Source: Pedobacter rhizosphaerae
GTDB taxonomy: Bacteria; Bacteroidota; Bacteroidia; Sphingobacteriales; Sphingobacteriaceae
Reading direction: 5' to 3'
Length of the DNA stretch: 64,000 nucleotides
Assembly (NCBI RefSeq): GCF_900111155.1
Contig: NZ_FOGG01000014.1
Location: 83,580-147,579 of the forward strand
Of this stretch, positions 43,216 to 51,678 are shown one piece after another; within the stretch, counting starts at the first letter, position 1; each line of letters starts with the position of its first letter. Position numbers and translations under genes: made by a program. Under the pieces are notes generated by a model. That model saw only the letters and a list, made by a program, of their open reading frames with translations, ran no database searches and had not been told where the DNA came from.

Positions 43216-44358
43216 TTAATATTTTGTCTGCAACGAATTTTCGATTATCTCTTTGTAAAAATCAATGTAATGAGGGAGAATTTTTTTAAGATCAAAATCC
43301 TGAGCTCTTTTGAAAGCATTTTCTTTAAACTGCTTTAAGGTCTCTTCATCTTTTAATATTTCAATTGCATGATTGGCCATGCTATCTACATCGCCAACAT
43401 TGCTCATGTAGCCACAAAAACCATCAATATTCAATTCGGGCAAGCCGCCGGCATTCGTAGTAATAATCGGAACCTTACAAGCCATGGCTTCCAAAGCTGC
43501 CAAACCAAAGCTTTCCGATTCTGAAGGCATGAGAAATAAATCAGAAACAGATAAAATCTCTTCAACGGCATCTTGCTTTCCTAAGAAACGTACATTTTCA
43601 CAAATGTTTAAGCTTCTGCAAAGTTGTTCATTGTAAACACGTTCTGGTCCGTCTCCTACCATTAAAAGTTTTGAAGGAATCACAGACTGAACTTTTTCAA
43701 AAACACGGATTACATCCGAAGTACGCTTTACTTTTCTAAAGTTACTGGTGTGAATCAATATCCTTTCATTGTTAGGCGCAATAGCTTTTTTGAAATGGTC
43801 TTTTGCCTGAAGGCTAAAGCGGCTAAAATCAATAAAATTAGGGATTACCTTAATATCTTTCGTGATCTCAAAATGCCTGTAGGTATCGTCTTTCAGATCC
43901 TGTGAAACCGTAGTTACGCCATCACTTTGATTAATAGAGAATGTAACAACAGGCTTATAGGTTGGATCTTTTCCCACTAAGGTAATATCTGTTCCGTGTA
44001 GGGTAGTAACCACCGGAATATGTATACCATAACTGGCTAAAATCTGCTTGGCCATAAAAGCTGCAGAGGCATGGGGAATAGCATAATGAACGTGAAGTAC
44101 ATCCAATTGTTCGAAACGTACCACATCTACCAATTTGCTGGCTAAGGCCGATTCATAAGGGGCATAGTCGAAAAGTGGATAATCTCTTACCGACACCTCG
44201 TGATAGAACAAATTGGCCGAAAAAAAATCGAGCCTTGCAGGTTGGCTATAAGTAATAAAGTGAACCTGGTGGCCTTCGTTAGCCAATGCTTTACCCAGCT
44301 CAGTTGCAACTACTCCACTACCGCCAAAAGTGGGGTAGCAAACAATTCCTATCTTCAT
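43216..44358 (-). CDS. bshA: N-acetyl-alpha-D-glucosaminyl L-malate synthase BshA
   Basis: A 380-residue GT4-family glycosyltransferase. The N-terminus MKIGIVCYPTFGGSGVVATE is typical of BshA, as are LHVHYAIPHASAAFMAKQIL (about 88-107) and the C-terminal donor-site motif MPSESESFGLAALEAMACKV (about 280-299). It joins GlcNAc from UDP-GlcNAc to L-malate, the first step of bacillithiol synthesis. The frame opens 12 codons upstream; the ATG at 44358 is used. It is a single gene; bshB and bshC are not in the window. The pathway connects with ypdA and the CstB-like gene at 25-28 kb. Confidence 0.95.
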   Translation of the reverse strand: MKIGIVCYPTFGGSGVVATELGKALANEGHQVHFITYSQPARLDFFSANLFYHEVSVRDYPLFDYAPYESALASKLVDVVRFEQLDVLHVHYAIPHASAAFMAKQILASYGIHIPVVTTLHGTDITLVGKDPTYKPVVTFSINQSDGVTTVSQDLKDDTYRHFEITKDIKVIPNFIDFSRFSLQAKDHFKKAIAPNNERILIHTSNFRKVKRTSDVIRVFEKVQSVIPSKLLMVGDGPERVYNEQLCRSLNICENVRFLGKQDAVEEILSVSDLFLMPSESESFGLAALEAMACKVPIITTNAGGLPELNIDGFCGYMSNVGDVDSMANHAIEILKDEETLKQFKENAFKRAQDFDLKKILPHYIDFYKEIIENSLQTKY

Positions 44359-44449
44359 TATGTACGTGTTGTTGTTACCGCAAATGTAACCCAATTAATC
44401 CTAAATTGTGTGTAAGACAATTGCAATAAAACAACACCCCAAACAGCAG

Positions 44450-44911
44450 TTATTTATGGAACGCAACCCATGGTTTTAGGTAGCTTAATTTTCGCTCCTC
44501 AGCCTGGATTTCCATCCGCAGTTTTTCTACTTTAGAAATTTGCTTGTTAAACCTTTCCAACGCTTTTATGGCATCGTCGCTATCGCTCTTGGCTTTTTTA
44601 GACAATTTCTGCATCGCCTTCAGGTCAACAGCCTCGTCAGTTCCCGTTTTTGCACTATTTGCGCTGGTTCTCTCCGCAGAGACCTTTGCATCGCCATTCG
44701 TTTCCATAAGCTTCAATCTTAATTTCTCCACCTCCATTTCTTCTTCCGATTCCTTGATTTTCATTTCCAGCACTTCCATGTTGATTTTCAACACACTTAC
44801 CCTGCTATTTAAAACACCCAGTGAATCTCTTGAAACTTTTGGCGTATACGTTTGAGCTAAAAGTGATAAGCTGAACAATAACAACAAATTCAAAAATAAT
44901 ATTCCTTTCAT
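44450..44911 (-). CDS. Hypothetical exported coiled-coil protein
   Basis: A 153-residue protein of unknown family. A signal peptide (MKGILFLNLLLLFSLSLLAQ) is followed by a largely helical body with heptad-like leucines (SVLKINMEVLEMKIKESEEE and FNKQISKVEKLRMEIQAEER), so a coiled coil is likely. It should sit in the periplasm or on the envelope. An ATG eight codons upstream is possible, but the chosen one gives a clean signal peptide. The gene stands alone between bshA and the hairpin cluster. Confidence 0.7.
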   Translation of the reverse strand: MKGILFLNLLLLFSLSLLAQTYTPKVSRDSLGVLNSRVSVLKINMEVLEMKIKESEEEMEVEKLRLKLMETNGDAKVSAERTSANSAKTGTDEAVDLKAMQKLSKKAKSDSDDAIKALERFNKQISKVEKLRMEIQAEERKLSYLKPWVAFHK

Positions 44912-45044
44912 AACACCTGATTTGCACTGGATCATCCAATTCCAGTGCCCAAAAGAAAACCCTGGCTTACCTGCACTATTTTAATGATTTGGTGGAGCTG
45001 AATGGTGTGAGTGTTGATGTTTGGGGAAAATGTTCTACAAACCC

Positions 45045-45067
45045 ATGGCTCGTGGCACACGAGCCAT
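45045..45067. repeat. 10-bp-stem hairpin, family member 1
   Basis: ATGGCTCGTG (45045-45054), loop GCA, CACGAGCCAT (45058-45067): a perfect stem with a three-base loop. It shares its GTG-N3-CAC core with three other hairpins in this window. Confidence 0.9.
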
Positions 45068-45080
45068 CATAAGTATTAAT

Positions 45081-45105
45081 CATGGTCTGTGTGTCACAGA
45101 CTATG
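45081..45105. repeat. Hairpin, family member 2
   Basis: CATGGTCTGTG (45081-45091), loop TGT, CACAGACTATG (45095-45105): an 11-bp stem with one G-U pair. Same architecture as its neighbours. Confidence 0.88.
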
Positions 45106-45133
45106 GGAATTAAGTAATCGAACTATACGGATT

Positions 45134-45156
45134 ATGGTCTGTGTGTCACAGACCAT
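45134..45156. repeat. Hairpin, family member 3, over a stop codon
   Basis: ATGGTCTGTG (45134-45143), loop TGT, CACAGACCAT (45147-45156): a perfect stem. It overlaps the last codons and the stop codon of the minus-strand PH-like gene and could protect or end that transcript. Confidence 0.88.
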
Positions 45157-45646
45157 GGTTTTTCAGATTGCGCATTTCTTCTTTGATAACCAAAAGCAAT
45201 TCATTCGGTCTTTGTGTACCGATAAAATATTCCAGGCCATCGCGGTCTACTAAAACCACTGCATCTTTACCGGAAGAGTAAAAACGGATGGTTCCCTTGG
45301 TGTGCAGATTATAAACAGGATTATTAAAAAAGTAACGGCTATAGGTAGCCTTTTTTACTTCAACAATACTTTTCAGATCAATTTTAACACGCTTGGTGGT
45401 CCAAAGCCCATCCAATATAACACTACCGTTATCTACAATAATTTTATATTGAATTAAAAACAACAGCAACATAGAAACGCCAATAATCCCAAAACCCACC
45501 ACCAAAAAAAGATCTTGCGTATTATCGCGATCACGTTCATAAACATAGGCTGCAAAACAGAATGCTGCCATGATCAAACGGATAAATATGCGAACATAAT
45601 CCCGGCCGATGTATTGTTTTTCGATATAGGCGTATTTACTATCCAC
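45146..45646 (-). CDS. Hypothetical membrane protein with PH-like domain
   Basis: A 166-residue protein with two membrane helices (about 19-36 and 46-66) followed by a soluble beta-rich part resembling bacterial PH-like domains (VDNGSVILDGLWTTKRVKID, then TIRFYSSGKDAVVLVD). It probably faces the cytoplasm with its C-terminus. The function is unknown. Its start codon directly abuts the stop codon of tilS, so the two are co-transcribed and probably translationally coupled. Confidence 0.7.
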   Translation of the reverse strand: MDSKYAYIEKQYIGRDYVRIFIRLIMAAFCFAAYVYERDRDNTQDLFLVVGFGIIGVSMLLLFLIQYKIIVDNGSVILDGLWTTKRVKIDLKSIVEVKKATYSRYFFNNPVYNLHTKGTIRFYSSGKDAVVLVDRDGLEYFIGTQRPNELLLVIKEEMRNLKNHGL

Positions 45647-46978
45647 TTACTTGATTTTGACTTCGAATATAGCAACTTTTTTCGTTGTAGCCGTTAATTT
45701 ATATCGGTTATCCTGCCTCATTCCGGCAAGCCAGATAATCTCTCCATTACCATTAACCAATACAGGAATACGGCTTTTCTGGTGTAAAGACACTTTTTCA
45801 TCAATAAAGAAATCGCTTACTTTCTTGTAGTTGCGCATTCCAAGCGGAATGAAGCGATCCCCATTTTGCCATGTCCTCAATATCAATGGAAATATCAACA
45901 GGTCGTTATCTACATAAGCTTTTGCGGGGCTTACTTCAAATTTTATAGTCTCAGAAAAGGATAACGATACTACTTCACCTAAAAACTCAACTTGCTCTGT
46001 ATTGGGGTGGAGCGTCTGGTAGTGCACAATGGTTGGATCTTTAGCCACTATTACTAATGCATTGCGATCAATAATCGCCTCGTGGGTTTCACTTAAGAAG
46101 CGTTTTCCACTTTGGCCATTGAGGTTCATCAATATTTCAGCAACTACAAATTCGGTGAATTTATATGACTTCAGTAATTCAAAAAACAGCAATTTTTGAG
46201 GATTCAACTGTTCAATTTCTTTCAGGGCAATGTAGTGACCATCTGCCCTATGCTCAATTAACCTAATTGATAATTTTTCTACCTCCTGGTTTAAGAACAT
46301 TTCTACTTCCGCAAAGCGGGAAATATTCTCGGTAAAGGTTTTTTCCAGCCTGGGATTAATTTCTGCCAAAGCAGGAACAACAGTATGCCTGATTTTATTT
46401 CTGGTATAATCTAAACTTGCATTGGAGCTATCCTCCACAAAGTCCAATTGATTATCATTAATCAGAACCTCAATTTCCGATCGGTTAAGAAAAAGGAGCG
46501 GTCTGATTAATTTATCCCGTTTGGGTAAAATACCATGTAAACCGCTAATTCCGGTTCCACGGGTAAGGTTGATCAATACTGTTTCCACTGCATCGTTTTG
46601 GTGTTGCGCCAGGGCAATATAATGATACCCATGATTGGCCCTAATCTCTTCAAACCAGGCATAGCGCAAGCTACGGGCAGCCATCTGAGTGGAAATTTTA
46701 TGTTCTTCCGCATATTTTTTAGTTTCAAAATGCGTTACATAAAAGGGAAGGTTCAAACTTGAGGACAACATTTTAACGAAGTTTTCATCACGCTGCGCCT
46801 CCGCCCCCCTTAAATTAAAATTGCAGTGTGCCACTCCGAAAGTAACCCCTATTGCCTTAAAAAGATGCAGCATTAACACCGAGTCTTTACCTCCACTTAC
46901 CGCCAATAAAATTCGATGGTCTTTATTGAAGAGTGCTTGCTCTCGAATAAAATCCTGAAATTGCTGTAAGGGTAACAT
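45647..46978 (-). CDS. tilS: tRNA(Ile)-lysidine synthase TilS
   Basis: A 443-residue N-type ATP pyrophosphatase. The PP-loop motif is LLAVSGGKDSVLMLHLF (Ser28 to Ser33). The central ALAQHQNDAVETVLINLTRG (about 121-140) and the C-terminal TilS domain (VSDFFIDEKVSLHQKSRIPV, about 388-407) complete the family pattern. It converts the C34 of tRNA-Ile(CAU) to lysidine, an essential step for AUA decoding. A TATTTTTG promoter box lies only five bases before the start codon, so the mRNA may have almost no leader. Confidence 0.96.
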   Translation of the reverse strand: MLPLQQFQDFIREQALFNKDHRILLAVSGGKDSVLMLHLFKAIGVTFGVAHCNFNLRGAEAQRDENFVKMLSSSLNLPFYVTHFETKKYAEEHKISTQMAARSLRYAWFEEIRANHGYHYIALAQHQNDAVETVLINLTRGTGISGLHGILPKRDKLIRPLLFLNRSEIEVLINDNQLDFVEDSSNASLDYTRNKIRHTVVPALAEINPRLEKTFTENISRFAEVEMFLNQEVEKLSIRLIEHRADGHYIALKEIEQLNPQKLLFFELLKSYKFTEFVVAEILMNLNGQSGKRFLSETHEAIIDRNALVIVAKDPTIVHYQTLHPNTEQVEFLGEVVSLSFSETIKFEVSPAKAYVDNDLLIFPLILRTWQNGDRFIPLGMRNYKKVSDFFIDEKVSLHQKSRIPVLVNGNGEIIWLAGMRQDNRYKLTATTKKVAIFEVKIK

Positions 46979-47043
46979 CTGTCAAAAATATTTAATTTTA
47001 ACTGGTATTCCGAACCTTCGGAACAAAAAACTAACTTTGTAAC

Positions 47044-49398
47044 GTGCAAAAACTATTTGTCTTTTTATTTTTCTTGACAGCCCCCTTTTTCCTGTTTGGA
47101 CAACAGAAGCCATCGAAGATTAAAATTATATCTTCAGAGCAGGTAACAGGCGACCTGAAAAAAAAAATAAACTATCTGAGAAAACCTGTATTCCAACAAG
47201 ATAACGCAACTTTATCGTGCGACAGTGCTGTTTTTTATAGTGAAAGGAATTATTTCGAGGCTTTCAAAAACGTACACATCAATCAGTTAGCTACCGACAT
47301 TTACTCCGACCAGCTTGAGTACGATGGAAATAAAAAGCATGCCCACCTTACCGGGAATGTAACCATGAGAGATCCAAAATCCACATTGACCACAAATGTT
47401 CTGGATTATAATACCTTAAGCAAAATAGGCACTTATACTACAGGTGGAAAGATTGTGAGCCAGGATGTTACCGTAACCAGTAAAAACGGCTATTATTTCA
47501 GCACTACCAGTGATGCTTATTTTAGATATGATGTAGTGGTGCTTACTCCTCAGGTAACTGTAAAATCAGACACCATGCGTTACAACATGGATAGCCACTG
47601 GACCTATTTTTATGGGCCTACCAACATAAAAGGCAAAGACGATAATCTCTACACTGAAAATGGCGCTTACAATACCACCTCAGAAGATGCTTATTTTGGA
47701 AAGAAAAACCTTTACACCCAAGCAACAAGGTCTCTGAAGGGAGATAGTTTATATTATTACGGCAAGGCTGGTTATGGTAAAGCAGTAAAAAACATTGTTT
47801 TTTCTGACACCAAGGATAAGATGAAAATGTTTGGCGATCTGGGGTACTATTATAAGGCAGACCAGCGTACATTAGTAACCAGAAAAGCTTATCTGGGCAT
47901 AGGCACAGAAGATTCTATCGTAGTTAACAAAAAGAAAAAACCAGATAGTTTATGGCTGGGTGCAGATACTTTAGAAACCCAGATGGTGTTGCAAAAAACA
48001 TTGAAACTGATTCCTAAAATCTCTATCAAGGCCGACAATGAAGTTGGTGAGGATGATGAAGATGGTGGCAGTAAAGCGAAGAAAGGTGAAGGTGAAGAGG
48101 GTGAAACAAAAATAGATCCGAAAGAACTTCGTAAGAGTGCTGAACCGCCGAAAAAGAAAAACGACAGAAAATCCAGGAACAGGAAAGATAAAGGGAAAGC
48201 TGAAGAAACTGCCTTAGAGCAGCTCGGCACTGATAGTTTGAAATCAAAAGTCGATTCCTTATCAAAGGATGTAACCAAGCTAAAACCCGATAGTGCTGTA
48301 GCTAATTTAAAAAAAGCTAAAGCCGATTCTGTGATGAGCAAAGTAGCCAAATCAACAGCAGATAGCCTGGCTAAAAAAACTGCCGATAAAGCGGGTGCAA
48401 TTATCAGGAATGCGCCAAAAAGAACTACAGATAGCTTAAAAAAGAATCTCCAAAAGAAGGGACTGAAAGACTCTGTTAATAAGGCAATTGCGGGTTTAAA
48501 ACCCGGAGCACTAGGTACCGATACCGCCAAGTTCAATCCTGCCGACACCGTTCAAACCCGTATTATTAAGGCTTACCACGGCGTTAAGGTATTTAAAACC
48601 AATATACAAGCCAAAACCGATAGTTTGTTTTACACCAGTGCCGATTCTACGCTTCGTTGCTTTATGAATCCCATCATCTGGTCGGAAGGTTCTCAACAGA
48701 TTGGTGATACCATTTATGTACAACTCAAAAAGAATAAGCTGAATAATTTACAAGCTTTCAGAAATGCCTTTTTGGTTAATACACCTAAAGATTCACTGCG
48801 TTTTAACCAGATTAAAGGCCGGTTGATGACAGGCTTTTTTACCGACGGAAAACTCAAAACCCTCTATGTAGACGGAAATGCAGAAAGCATCTATTATACG
48901 CAGGACGACAGTACCAAGGTGTACAAGGAGATGAACCAGACCTTAAGCAGCCGGATTAAATTTATTTTTAAGAAGGATGAAAATGCTATTGAAGATATTG
49001 TATATATCAAAGGGGTTGAAGGTGCATTAAATCCCGAAAATAAAGTTGCTAAAGACCATGTTTTAAAAGGCTTTTCATGGAAACCTACAGAGCGGCCAAA
49101 ATCTAAAAAGGATGCCATTGGTTCTGTCGGAAAACCTAAGCCAAAAGCTAAACCTAAGGCAAAAACCCCTCCTGCAACGGTTAAAGCAATAGCAAATCAG
49201 AAACCAAGCCCGCAAGCGCCAGTAAAAGCGCCAGTAAAAGCGCCACTCAGTGTAAAAACCCCTATTAGCCAGGATAGTCTAAGTAAGAAAAGTGTGCTAC
49301 CTAAAACAAACACGGTAAAAGACACCAGTAACTTTGGGATAAAGCCTATTTTGCCAAAAAAAGATACCGTTACAGTTAAAGGAATTAAACAGCAATGA
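47044..49398 (+). CDS. OstA-like (LptA/LptD N-terminal domain) protein
   Basis: A 784-residue exported protein. A signal peptide (about 1-20, ending LFGQQ) is followed by OstA/LptA beta-jellyroll repeats to about 300 (for example KKHAHLTGNVTMRDPKSTLT and TYFYGPTNIKGKDDNLYTEN). A charged, Lys/Ser/Asp-rich low-complexity region runs from about 330 to 500, then more OstA-like strands (about 510-670), and a Lys/Pro-rich tail. It should take part in lipopolysaccharide transport across the periplasm. The start is a GTG. It runs divergently from tilS, sharing a 65-base promoter region. Confidence 0.85.
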   Translation: MQKLFVFLFFLTAPFFLFGQQKPSKIKIISSEQVTGDLKKKINYLRKPVFQQDNATLSCDSAVFYSERNYFEAFKNVHINQLATDIYSDQLEYDGNKKHAHLTGNVTMRDPKSTLTTNVLDYNTLSKIGTYTTGGKIVSQDVTVTSKNGYYFSTTSDAYFRYDVVVLTPQVTVKSDTMRYNMDSHWTYFYGPTNIKGKDDNLYTENGAYNTTSEDAYFGKKNLYTQATRSLKGDSLYYYGKAGYGKAVKNIVFSDTKDKMKMFGDLGYYYKADQRTLVTRKAYLGIGTEDSIVVNKKKKPDSLWLGADTLETQMVLQKTLKLIPKISIKADNEVGEDDEDGGSKAKKGEGEEGETKIDPKELRKSAEPPKKKNDRKSRNRKDKGKAEETALEQLGTDSLKSKVDSLSKDVTKLKPDSAVANLKKAKADSVMSKVAKSTADSLAKKTADKAGAIIRNAPKRTTDSLKKNLQKKGLKDSVNKAIAGLKPGALGTDTAKFNPADTVQTRIIKAYHGVKVFKTNIQAKTDSLFYTSADSTLRCFMNPIIWSEGSQQIGDTIYVQLKKNKLNNLQAFRNAFLVNTPKDSLRFNQIKGRLMTGFFTDGKLKTLYVDGNAESIYYTQDDSTKVYKEMNQTLSSRIKFIFKKDENAIEDIVYIKGVEGALNPENKVAKDHVLKGFSWKPTERPKSKKDAIGSVGKPKPKAKPKAKTPPATVKAIANQKPSPQAPVKAPVKAPLSVKTPISQDSLSKKSVLPKTNTVKDTSNFGIKPILPKKDTVTVKGIKQQ

Positions 49399-49558
49399 GC
49401 GTGTATCAATAAAGATCAATGATCAGCCTGGCACTTCCAATGTAAAATGGGGACAAGTTGTCGAAGAACCTGGTTAAGTGTTATTAGTGCGTTTCGACAA
49501 GCTCAAGATGCCAAATTTGAATAGGAATTTAATTTTATGAGACAGTCTGATTGCAATA

Positions 49559-50134
49559 CTATTGTTGCTTTAAAAAATCGATCATCTTTTTCAAAGCAAT
49601 CGCCCTGTGGCTGATCTTATTTTTCTGTTCCATTTCCATTTCTGCAAAAGTAATATCGTAGCCATCTGGCTGAAAAATCGGATCATACCCAAAACCTTTG
49701 GCACCTGTTTTTTCGGTTCTGATTGTTCCTTCAATCACGCCTTCAAAAATATGATTCTCTCCGTTTTGCAACAAAGAAATCACTGTTTTAAAGCGGGCTT
49801 TTCTATTGGTTTTATGTTGTAACTTCTCTAAAACCAAAGCAATATTGCGTTCATTATCTCTCGTGCCAGAGTAACGGGCAGAAAATACTCCAGGCTCATT
49901 ATTGAGCGCCTCAACCTCCAAACCGCTATCGTCTGCAAAACAATCTAACTGGAAATGTTCAACCACGTAAGTACTTTTTTGGGTTGCATTTCCGACGAAA
50001 GTATCTGCAGTTTCCGGGATATCTACGAAACAACCAATATCGTCTAAGTTCAATACCTCATATTCTCCGTCAAGGGCAGCGCGAATTTCGGCTGTTTTAT
50101 TTTTGTTATTGGTTGCGAATACGAGTTTTTTCAT
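49559..50134 (-). CDS. rdgB: Non-canonical purine NTP pyrophosphatase (RdgB/HAM1)
   Basis: The 191-residue length fits the HAM1 family. The substrate-binding N-terminus is LVFATNNKNKTAEIRAAL (about 3-20), the catalytic region is DCFADDSGLEVEALNNEPGV (about 64-83), and the C-terminal GFGYDPIFQPDGYDITFAEM and SHRAIALKKM motifs are complete. It hydrolyses dITP, XTP and similar nucleotides, keeping damaged purines out of DNA and RNA. Single gene preceded by a short-word repeat. Confidence 0.96.
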   Translation of the reverse strand: MKKLVFATNNKNKTAEIRAALDGEYEVLNLDDIGCFVDIPETADTFVGNATQKSTYVVEHFQLDCFADDSGLEVEALNNEPGVFSARYSGTRDNERNIALVLEKLQHKTNRKARFKTVISLLQNGENHIFEGVIEGTIRTEKTGAKGFGYDPIFQPDGYDITFAEMEMEQKNKISHRAIALKKMIDFLKQQ

Positions 50135-50278
50135 GGGTTAATGGGCTAATCGGTGAGGTGGTGAGTTGCTGAATTGGTGAGTGTTTAATTGCTTAATTGT
50201 CCAATTGTTTAACTGTTTAGTGGCTTAACTGTTCAACTAGTGGACTGAAACTGCCAATTGCTAACTGAAAACTGAGAA
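50134..50278. repeat. Degenerate short-word repeat (TTGTTTAACTGTTTA)
   Basis: The spacer upstream of rdgB is made of loosely repeated words such as GGTGAGTTGCTGAATTGGTG and TTAATTGCTTAATTGTCCAA, then TTGTTTAACTGTTTAG. The same TTGTTTAACTGTT word recurs near 57046 in another spacer. Confidence 0.65.
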
Positions 50279-50932
50279 CTACTTTATCTTCTGCAGGTTT
50301 CCCCAGAGGGATTTTTTAGCGGCAATATCACTATCGAGCTGATGTAAGTTCGGGGCAAATATAATCCTTGTGTTACCATGAACAATTATTTCGTTCTGCC
50401 AGGTCAGGTTTAACTTAAGGGAGGCTATTTCCACACCGAATGAAAGCATCAGTTGGGGTTTAAAAAACGTGTAGAATTCTGCAAAATCAGTACCTTGATA
50501 ATTGGCATAATTGACCAGGGCAAAATCAGGAGTTCCTAAATCTACAGCCTTTACAATTTTGCGTAGAAGCTCGCGTCCCTGTTCGGTACTTACATCGTTC
50601 TGGTTATCATTAACCAAAATTAAAACAGAGCGCTTATTTCCACCTAAAAACTTGAAGGTTTTAGGGCTTGCTGGCTCAGCCACAATACTCGGAATCTCGA
50701 CGTTTTCGGGATAAGGTTTAGCCGGTTTAACCGGCTCAACTTCTGCCTGTGGCGGAATACTAACGGATAAATGCGCTACAACTTCCTTCATGGAGGCGGT
50801 AGGTTCTACAGGCAAAACGGCCTCAGCATTAGCAACAAGCGGGATTTGCACGCTTTTATCTTCAACCAAGAAGACCTCTTCGTTAAAAAATAAACGTAAA
50901 GCGTTGGCATTGTTGGTAACCTGGTTTTCCAT
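50279..50932 (-). CDS. Hypothetical protein
   Basis: A 217-residue protein I cannot place with confidence. The N-terminal 100 residues are Val/Pro/Glu-rich and probably flexible (VEPVKPAKPYPENVEIPSIV). From about residue 105 a compact alpha/beta domain is likely (SVLILVNDNQNDVSTEQG, then FFKPQLMLSFGVEIASL, then IFAPNLHQLDSDIAAKKSLW), which reminded me weakly of uracil-DNA-glycosylase-like or polymerase-accessory folds. It is an isolated gene with normal composition. Its position upstream of rdgB may be coincidental. Confidence 0.6.
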   Translation of the reverse strand: MENQVTNNANALRLFFNEEVFLVEDKSVQIPLVANAEAVLPVEPTASMKEVVAHLSVSIPPQAEVEPVKPAKPYPENVEIPSIVAEPASPKTFKFLGGNKRSVLILVNDNQNDVSTEQGRELLRKIVKAVDLGTPDFALVNYANYQGTDFAEFYTFFKPQLMLSFGVEIASLKLNLTWQNEIIVHGNTRIIFAPNLHQLDSDIAAKKSLWGNLQKIK

Positions 50933-51036
50933 TCGTATTTTTGTTGGATAATAATTTCTGTTAAAATTAGTTAAATATCTTATAATAGCGCCGCTAATTG
51001 TTACTTTTATCCCTTAAAATTTATAGACTCATCTGT

Positions 51037-51621
51037 GTGAGAAAAGCTTACTGCTTATTTATATTCAGCTTTGTTTACAGCATTTCTTTTGCTCAAAATG
51101 TAGCCGTTATCAATGGTAAGCCGGTTAACACCAAGGAGTTTTTGTGGGCCTACAAAAAAAGCCATAACGGGAATACCCCTACAGATTATGAAAAGCTGCA
51201 GGCCTATTTAAACCTGTATATAAATTTTAAACTTAAAGTTTTGGATGCGAGGGAAATGGGGCTTGACAAAAACACCGAGTACCAGGAAGAGATTAAAACT
51301 TATGAGAGTAATTTAGTTGCCCGTAAGAAGGCTGGCGGTAATAAGGATTATGACTATCTGCTAAATGAATATCGCGAAGGCGTACTTATGTTCAATGTTT
51401 CTGAACAAAAAATTTGGGACAAGGCACAAAGTGATGAAGCCGCTTTATACGATTTCTACAGTAGAAACAAACAAAAATACAGTAAAGCTTTTAATGAGGT
51501 AAGAGGAGATGTGATTGCCGATTACCAATTGAGTTTAGAGGAAAAGTGGCTTAATAGCCTAAAACAGAAGTATCAGGTTAAAATTAATGATAACGAGCTC
51601 AAAAAGCTCACCAAACTATAG
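51037..51621 (+). CDS. Short SurA/PpiC-like periplasmic protein without a PPIase domain
   Basis: A 194-residue protein with a signal peptide (RKAYCLFIFSFVYSISFAQ) and a SurA-type N-terminal helical segment (VNTKEFLWAYKKSHNGNTPT, then LQAYLNLYINFKLKVLDARE). In longer family members a parvulin domain follows; here the sequence passes through YREGVLMFNVSEQKIWDKAQ directly to a C-terminal helix (LEEKWLNSLKQKYQVKIN). It looks like a compact chaperone form. The frame is open from a TTG at 50998; the GTG at 51037 gives a standard signal peptide and is preferred. It precedes surA by 57 bases. Confidence 0.75.
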   Translation: MRKAYCLFIFSFVYSISFAQNVAVINGKPVNTKEFLWAYKKSHNGNTPTDYEKLQAYLNLYINFKLKVLDAREMGLDKNTEYQEEIKTYESNLVARKKAGGNKDYDYLLNEYREGVLMFNVSEQKIWDKAQSDEAALYDFYSRNKQKYSKAFNEVRGDVIADYQLSLEEKWLNSLKQKYQVKINDNELKKLTKL

Positions 51622-51652
51622 TTCAGGCTGATTTAATTTCGGCTTTAAGTGC

Positions 51653-51660
51653 TAAATTTG
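51653..51660 (+). promoter_or_regulatory. Possible -7 box before surA
   Basis: TAAATTTG, an exact TAnnTTTG box, ends 18 bases before the surA start codon. I find no matching TTG element at the right distance, so the call is tentative; surA may instead be read through from the preceding gene. Confidence 0.3.
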
Positions 51661-51678
51661 CAAAATATACAAAATAGA

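Noticed and set aside
47889..48548. A 219-codon minus-strand frame inside the OstA-like gene
   Set aside because: Mirror of the Lys/Ser/Asp-rich low-complexity stretch; Ser/Phe/Leu composition, no domain.
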